Shown: one piece after another, positions 58,501-64,000 of the stretch
How the letters are laid out: every line of letters begins with the position of its first letter
How positions within the stretch are numbered: the first letter of the stretch is position 1
Assembly: GCF_901709675.1 (NCBI RefSeq)
Contig: NC_051090.1
Coordinates: 9,746,842 to 9,810,841 of the forward strand
Length of the DNA stretch: 64,000 bases
Direction of reading: 5' to 3'
DNA from: Syngnathus acus
Taxonomy: Eukaryota; Chordata; Actinopteri; Syngnathiformes; Syngnathidae
The notes under the pieces: generated by a model
Told to the model about the DNA's origin: nothing
Database searches by the model: none
What the model saw: only the letters and a program-made list of their open reading frames with translations
Translations under genes and position numbers: made by a program

Positions 58501-58549
58501 TAATATGACCTTGAACTCTTCCAAAGTGGAAGTAGCCCTCCAAACGGTG

Positions 58550-58915
58550 TCCTCTAAGAGGGTCCGAGGCCTCCGGCAGCAGGTCCATCATGTCTGGGTC
58601 CCTGATCCCAGATCAGCCTCCTCGCCTGTGTGGCGTGAAGATTTATGACCCGCTCTCCTCAGAGACGCCACTTTAGCCGAAAGTCAACACGTCTACCGCC
58701 GCTTACGGTCCTGAACTCGCATCTAATAACGATTTGCCGATGACCAGGACAAACAAACAAAGCAAAGCATTAAGTCAGCATCCTTGAAAAGGTGATCTCA
58801 AAGTCCTCGAGAAGGGTCCGAGGTTCCTCCCGGACTCTTCTCCCTCTGCGCCCTGAGATTTATGGCCCCCTTCTCCTCGGAGACCGCCGCTTTAGCCGAA
58901 AGACAAACAAGTGTT
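58550..58915. repeat. Diverged direct duplication
   Basis: Segment 58553-58690 and segment 58797-58905 share AGGGTCCGAGG, GATTTATGRCCC, CTCCTCRGAGAC and CTTTAGCCGAAAG in the same order. The intervening sequence is unrelated. Confidence 0.7.
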
Positions 58916-59286
58916 TCCTCCTGCCACAGACTATCGATGTCTGTAAATGTTGAGCCTTGAACCTGTGCACCACACACACGTTGGTGTTGTGGGGGGTTTT
59001 TTCTTTTTTTTTTTATGTCCATGTTGCGAGGCTCCGGGAAATGAGATTGACACGTCTGGTCTGTGGGGCCAAGTCTTTCTAAAAAATAAAAAAATAATAT
59101 ATATATATATTTTTTTAAGACCATGAGAAATATTGAGAGGAAAAAAAAATCTCTATTTTATATGTTATCAAATGATGAAAAAAATATCAAGAGGGAATAG
59201 AGGAGGAGGCCCCGAAGGAAGAGTGTTAAAGGAAGGTGGCGACTTGAGTTCCTCCCCCGAAGGCAACAAAAAGTCATTTTCCACTG

Positions 59287-59310
59287 AGGTGTGTGTGTGT
59301 GTGTGTGTTT
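59287..59310. repeat. (GT)n microsatellite
   Basis: Pure GT run. A further GT run followed by a G-run lies at about 59507-59538. Confidence 0.95.
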
Positions 59311-59659
59311 ATTTATACACGTCCTCCGCTCTGTTTCTTCATACATACAGTTTGGAGGGCTATCATTATAGCAGGCAGGGGGAGGGAAGGGGGGGTAAAA
59401 ACCATTTGCATTAGCATCAGTGTCTGACTCCAGGCACTGAGCAATGATACTCTCCATTCAGAGAGCCATTATCACCGCGGACCCCCTCGGTCCACACCAG
59501 AGAAAAGTGTGTGCGTGTGTGTGTGGGGGGGGGGGGTGCTCGGTCGTCGGCGCACAATTACAGGACGGGCCTGTATCGTGGCCCGACATCTCGTGCGATG
59601 CTGGCGCACAACGGGACATTCCCTTCAGGGTTTTTTGGGGAGGGGGGGGAGCGGGGGTC

Positions 59660-59960
59660 CTGGCATGTAATTGTCCTGGTGAACGCTCAATAGCACCTTA
59701 TAGCGAGCAGGCAATCTACAAAGCAGAAGGAAGACGCCCGTGGCTATGGGGACCCTAATAGGAACTTCTCTCTCTCGCTCTCTCCGGCACAGATAAAAAA
59801 AAAAAAAAAAAGTTCCTTTTATTTATGGCGAGCGGCTGTTTGGGACTGAGGCTATCAAAGCGCACCGCCGCTATTTATCCCGGCAAAAAGGATTGGTCCG
59901 ACACAGGGCTGAGGGCCAAAAAGGAAGAGAGGAGGCTAAGAGGGAAAAGGAGGGTGCAAA
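59660..59960. other. Candidate conserved non-coding block
   Basis: Blocks on either side of an A-run (59795-59811), with AATAGCACCTTATAGCG, GGGACCCTAATAGGAAC and GCACCGCCGCTATTTATCC. The 129-codon plus-strand frame starting at 59825 has no recognisable domain. Confidence 0.25.
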
Positions 59961-60251
59961 TTGGCAGAAACACAAGGTCAAACTCTTTATCTTTTTCTTT
60001 TTTTTTTATTCATTCCCTTGTGGCTACTTCTCCTCCTTCCGAGTGTCCTCTCGCCACTCACCTGGAACTCTTCCGCAAGCGCTTCTCATATCGACAAAGA
60101 AGTCTGACGAAAGGAGTCAGTCACTCTTGGAAGGAAGTGGAATCTTGGAAGTACCTTTGCAGTACAACGCGAGAACTTTGCTGGGAATTTGAGATGATGC
60201 CCTGTCCTTTGTAAAGTGACGTCTTCCCGGTCATCACATCTTGGTTTGATG

Positions 60252-60345
60252 ATCACTTCCTGGTTTACGTCATCACTTCCTAGTCTACATCATCACTTTC
60301 TGGTCTACATCATCATTTCCTGGTCTACATCATCACTTCCTAGTC
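60252..60345. repeat. 20-bp minisatellite, about five units
   Basis: Unit ATCACTTCCTGGTCTACATC repeated nearly in register, with related half-units on both sides (60210-60250 and 60360-60415). Each unit holds an ETS-like CTTCCT core. Confidence 0.85.
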
Positions 60346-60419
60346 ATCACATTTTTTCCAAGATCACTTCCTGGTGATTGTTTCCAGTCTACGACATCAC
60401 TTTGCGGTCTCTCTCGAGA

Positions 60420-62400
60420 TGGTTCTCGAAGGTCTCTTTGAAGCTCTGCACAGTTTGGAAGGTGACGGCGGGTCGGATGATGAAAGATCCATTACCATCT
60501 ACTTTAGTACTGAAGTAAATCCAAGTGGGAATGCCGACATCAAAGCCAGTCTGCTCCCTTGGAGGAATTCCCCTCATACTTGGACATGCAAATGAGCCTG
60601 GTCTCCACCATTCAACCCCCCGCCCCCCACCTGATTGAGGCGTTCATGGCCATTGCCAGCGTGGGAATTACACAGCGAGGGACGCCGTCCAATTGGACCG
60701 ACGTCTCCCTGAGCAATTTGCCTTGGCTTCTCCCGCTGGCGACGGCGGCGGCCATGGCGGCGGCGCCTGCTTTTTATCCGTCGGGATTCCTGGCCGGGCC
60801 AGCCGGCAACATGGCGGCTGAGCTCGGAGGGAAAGAAGGGATTTGGGTTTGAGGGGAAGAATGGCGGCGAAATGAGTGTGTCGGTGTTTGCACTTGTTGT
60901 TACTTGTTATTCCTGTTCCTGATCCTATTGCGCCGAGACAATGAACGCTCGCAGCCAAAACAAGTTTGCACCTCCCAGACACAAAGGTGTGTGTGTGTGT
61001 GTGTGTCCTTTGCTATTCTTAGATGTGTACAAATTTAATTCAATGTGTAGAACAAGCTTATAGTTTCAGCTAGCCAATCAGAGAACAGATAACGTTATAA
61101 ATAAGAGAGATCGGACGTTTCATGGAAGCTAATCTGAATTCGGGTTTTTCTTCAATGACTGACAAGGTGAAATCACATGACGCAGCATACTTTCTGTGTC
61201 TATAATACACCGAGTTCTCCGTAGAATCTCTTTGCCGAGGTCAGACAGGCTGCCCTGAGACCCGTCCCAATTGTATAATGGTATTGCTGCTTTTATCAAA
61301 AGGAAGGCAGCGAGAGAGCGAGATGAGGCATTGAGCTGACAGCTTGATTGTGATGCTCCTGTCTGATAACTTTGCTAACCTTATCCATCTATTTCACCTC
61401 AACCTTGCAGCCATGTGTCCCGAGACCCCTTTTCACACCTGCACCCAACCCACGCACACACACACGCAAAAATAATCAGCGCACACCTCTGACCCCTTTA
61501 TCGAGTGTCGGTGTTAATCCTCATCTCGGCGCTCAATGCGGAGCACAATCACACACACACTCGCAGTTAGCGGCGCGGTTAAGTAGCCCACGGTGAGGAA
61601 GTCCGTGCGATAAAGGTGCCACCGAGGGTCAGTAGATGCCTGCCTTGGAGCACGGGTGGGAGGGAGGATAGCGTTGGGAGGAGGGATCGAGTCTGAGGGA
61701 TGAGGGCGGGTCGCTCGGCCTTGAGATGGGACAAAAAGGGGGGTGGCGAGGACGGGCGGAGAGCGACACAGCGCAGGATAAAGGACGTGAATACAGGCGG
61801 GCCAGAGGTGAGGCTAACGCGCTAGCTCGTTGTGTGTGTCAGGAGGATTACATTTTTCAAAAATGACATTTCCACAGAACCCGTCGACGAGGTCAAAGCC
61901 GCAGATTTGGAAAGACTTCCACCATTTAGACTTGCCAGTTTACATCATTGTGGGGAAAAAAAATGTGACCATGACAATTCTTAGCATGGTTGGGGAAATA
62001 AAGGCAGACTCATTTCAACTTTTTCTGTAGTGTTTTTTTCTCCGATCATAACGAGAAGCAAACAGAGGAAATAGAATCTGAGCTGGAGTCTTACGGTGTT
62101 TGTTTGGGGGACGTTTTCTTTGACACGCGAGTCAGTCATCCTGCTTTTCCCACACGTCACCGCTTGTTTCGCTGCGGGGAACCTTTTGCGGCAAGTATCT
62201 CAGCACCACCGCCTTGTCAGCCGTCATTTATCTCTGACACCGAAGCTGTCTGGAGTGCGGGCGCGCTCGTGTGTGTTTACGAATCCCAAGGACAAACCTC
62301 CCGGCTCCAAGACGGATGTTTTGCCCACATTGAGGACACGTGAGATCCCGCCCTTGATGGATAGTCTGAACGTCCATGACGGGATGTTAACATAAAAGCC
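60420..62400. other. Non-coding stretch without a recognisable gene
   Basis: Overlapping frames at 60374-60852 have no known domain. Other contents are a GT run at 60986-61008, CA-rich parts near 61450-61470 and 61550-61562, and a G-rich tract at 61640-61760. Confidence 0.4.
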
Positions 62401-62409
62401 GCATTTCAA

Positions 62410-62560
62410 TATGTTACTTATCAACACTTTGCAGTTCATCAACAGCGAGAACTTGATTTATTTGCTCCTTTATCAGCGTGGAGTAATTAGACGTTAATAG
62501 CAAAACATTTGCAGGCCGGCGTGTGATTGATGGCACGGGTAGGCGCACCTCTCTTTGCTT
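62410..62560. other. Candidate conserved non-coding element
   Basis: Contains ACTTGATTTATTTGC, TTTATCAGCGTGGAGTAATT, AGACGTTAATAGC and GTGTGATTGATGGC. Non-repetitive; regulatory role inferred. Confidence 0.3.
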
Positions 62561-62564
62561 TCAG

Positions 62565-63735
62565 GACTTGGAATTATACAGTAAAAACACTTCTTCCTCC
62601 CTGTTAGCTTAGCAGCTAGCGTCATATTTATTATGATAGCAACAAACAACAACAAAACAACACCAGCAAGCTAACATGTCAATCAATAGTGCTAGCCGAG
62701 ACGTCACTTGGTTTAAGCTAGCTAAAAAGAACCAAATTTGAATATTCTGTGCTTTCTTGGTTCAGTCATACTTTGGAAAGGAACAACAGTACTGATGACA
62801 CTAGACCAGATCACAAGAATGTTCAAGTTTTCATCCAGCCATTGGTTGGTCCACCTGCCAATCATTCCAAACAGCAATAGAAGTGAAGCCGTCCCATTAA
62901 CAATGGCGGACCTTCCAGCAGGATCCAGTGAAGTGTCTCTCACGCAACGCGTGCATTCATGAATATGTGATGAGGCCCAGTCGACAAGGCGGTCCGCAAA
63001 GACCAATCAAGCGAGTTCAAGTGGATGCGGCGTCGCTCTTTTGTGGTGCCGAACAAAGCCGGCGATAGCTCGGGGGGGTTCCTGTGACGCCAAACAATTT
63101 ATCCGACACTACCCCATCCCCTACCGGACCGGGGCCTCCGTCACTCAGGGGGGTCCCTCGGCGGGATCCCGAGTTCAAGGGTCACGCCAGTCAGACAAGA
63201 CATAACAGAGAGGAAAGTGTTGAGTGATTGTGAGGGAAAATGTTAAAGGCTGTGTCATGTCGCTTTTATCTCAAAGAGAAAAGAAGGAAATGGAAATTTC
63301 TGTCGGGTGGGGCTTGTCAACAGAAAAGGCAACGTGAGGAAGCATTTTGGGGAGGATGCGGATAAAAGTGAGGCTCCTGCTAATAGCCTGAGGCTAACAA
63401 ACCAAAAAACAGGAAATTTATGACAGGACAGGCAAACAAAAATATTTGTTCCAGAACGGGCTCGTGTTTTGTTCCCCCTTTTTTGTATTAAAATATGGCA
63501 AATTGTTTTTTATTCAATCGACATTTTCAGCAGATTTAACAGAATCGCGAAAATTCTCCCGTCCCCTCGTCATCTTGCCCGAACCGGCGGCACTGATGCA
63601 AATAAAAGCAGAGGAGGAGGGGAAGGAGTTAAAAAAAGACAAGTTTGAGGAGAAAGAGGCTGCAGAGGGAGCGGGAGAAAATATTTACTCAAGGAATTAG
63701 TTCAGGATCATTGTGCGCGCGTGCACAAACGCACG
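62565..63735. other. Non-coding stretch without a recognisable gene
   Basis: Mixed sequence; short frames without domains. A purine-rich run lies at about 63606-63680. Confidence 0.4.
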
Positions 63736-63739
63736 CACG

Positions 63740-63920
63740 CCGGGCTCCATTTCAAGGCCCGAGTGGCTCAAGCGGAGCTCCCTCCGGGGCAGGCCTAATT
63801 ATCACAGGGCGAGGGCCATTAAAATGCTTAACTAACCTCGTTTCTGCAGAAAGGCGCACAGATTAGCGGCAGCCCGCAGCAAAGTGTGGGGAATAACCCC
63901 GCTTGCCTAATACCCTCTTT
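63740..63920. other. Candidate conserved non-coding element at the window edge
   Basis: Contains GGCCTAATTATCACAG, GCCATTAAAATGCTTAAC and GCACAGATTAGCGGC. Followed by a CTCG/CTCT repeat. The element may run past the window end. Confidence 0.3.
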
Positions 63921-64000
63921 GATTCTCTCTCGCTCGCTCGCTCTCTCTCCGGGCTGACGACTGGCCTGACCGAGGAAGCCAGGAGTGAACGGCAGCAACT

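Noticed and set aside
63753-63785. tRNA-like A box (GCCCGAGTGGCTCAAGCGG)
   Set aside because: No B box (GGTTCRANTCC) at the needed distance and no cloverleaf.

Overview
The window is vertebrate nuclear DNA, almost certainly from a teleost fish. It holds two recognisable protein-coding genes, both on the minus strand, in about 60 kb of non-coding sequence. The teleost assignment rests on the coding sequences (vertebrate hs2st1 and sox14), very short GT-AG introns, many CA/TG microsatellites, and fish-type repeats: Tigger/mariner-like MITEs, a solo LTR and a family of diffuse 'AAAATGGC' repeats. I cannot name the species.

Layout. 1-12.6 kb: no gene; degenerate minisatellites, a 332-bp Tigger-like MITE and several stretches that look like candidate conserved non-coding elements (CNEs). 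12.6-14.4 kb: a complete seven-exon hs2st1 (heparan sulfate 2-O-sulfotransferase) in only 1.75 kb. 14.4-42.5 kb: a 28-kb gene desert with a SINE-like fragment, a solo LTR flanked by a 5-bp duplication, a LINE-type tail, telomere-like degenerate repeats, a retroelement tail with a hammerhead-like core and a ~115-150-bp tandem repeat. 42.5-43.3 kb: single-exon sox14 in a GC-rich island with a promoter-like upstream region. 43.9-64 kb: a second desert with an (AT)n tract, a 78-bp near-perfect palindrome, one MITE nested inside another, three strand-asymmetric A/purine-rich arrays and further candidate CNEs.

The two genes are not an operon and their products do not act together directly. Hs2st1 is a Golgi enzyme that modifies heparan sulfate. 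Sox14 is a SoxB2 transcription factor of neural progenitors and interneurons. A small developmental transcription-factor gene surrounded by long gene-free flanks is the usual setting for long-range enhancers, so much of the unexplained sequence is best read as possible cis-regulatory DNA. That cannot be shown from one sequence without cross-species alignment.

The most unusual items are the 78-bp palindrome (50,083-50,160), the hammerhead-like retroelement tail (37.55 kb), the nested MITE pair (52.0-52.8 kb), the extreme compaction of hs2st1 and the cluster of asymmetric purine arrays (55.5-58.5 kb). I found no convincing new multi-gene system.
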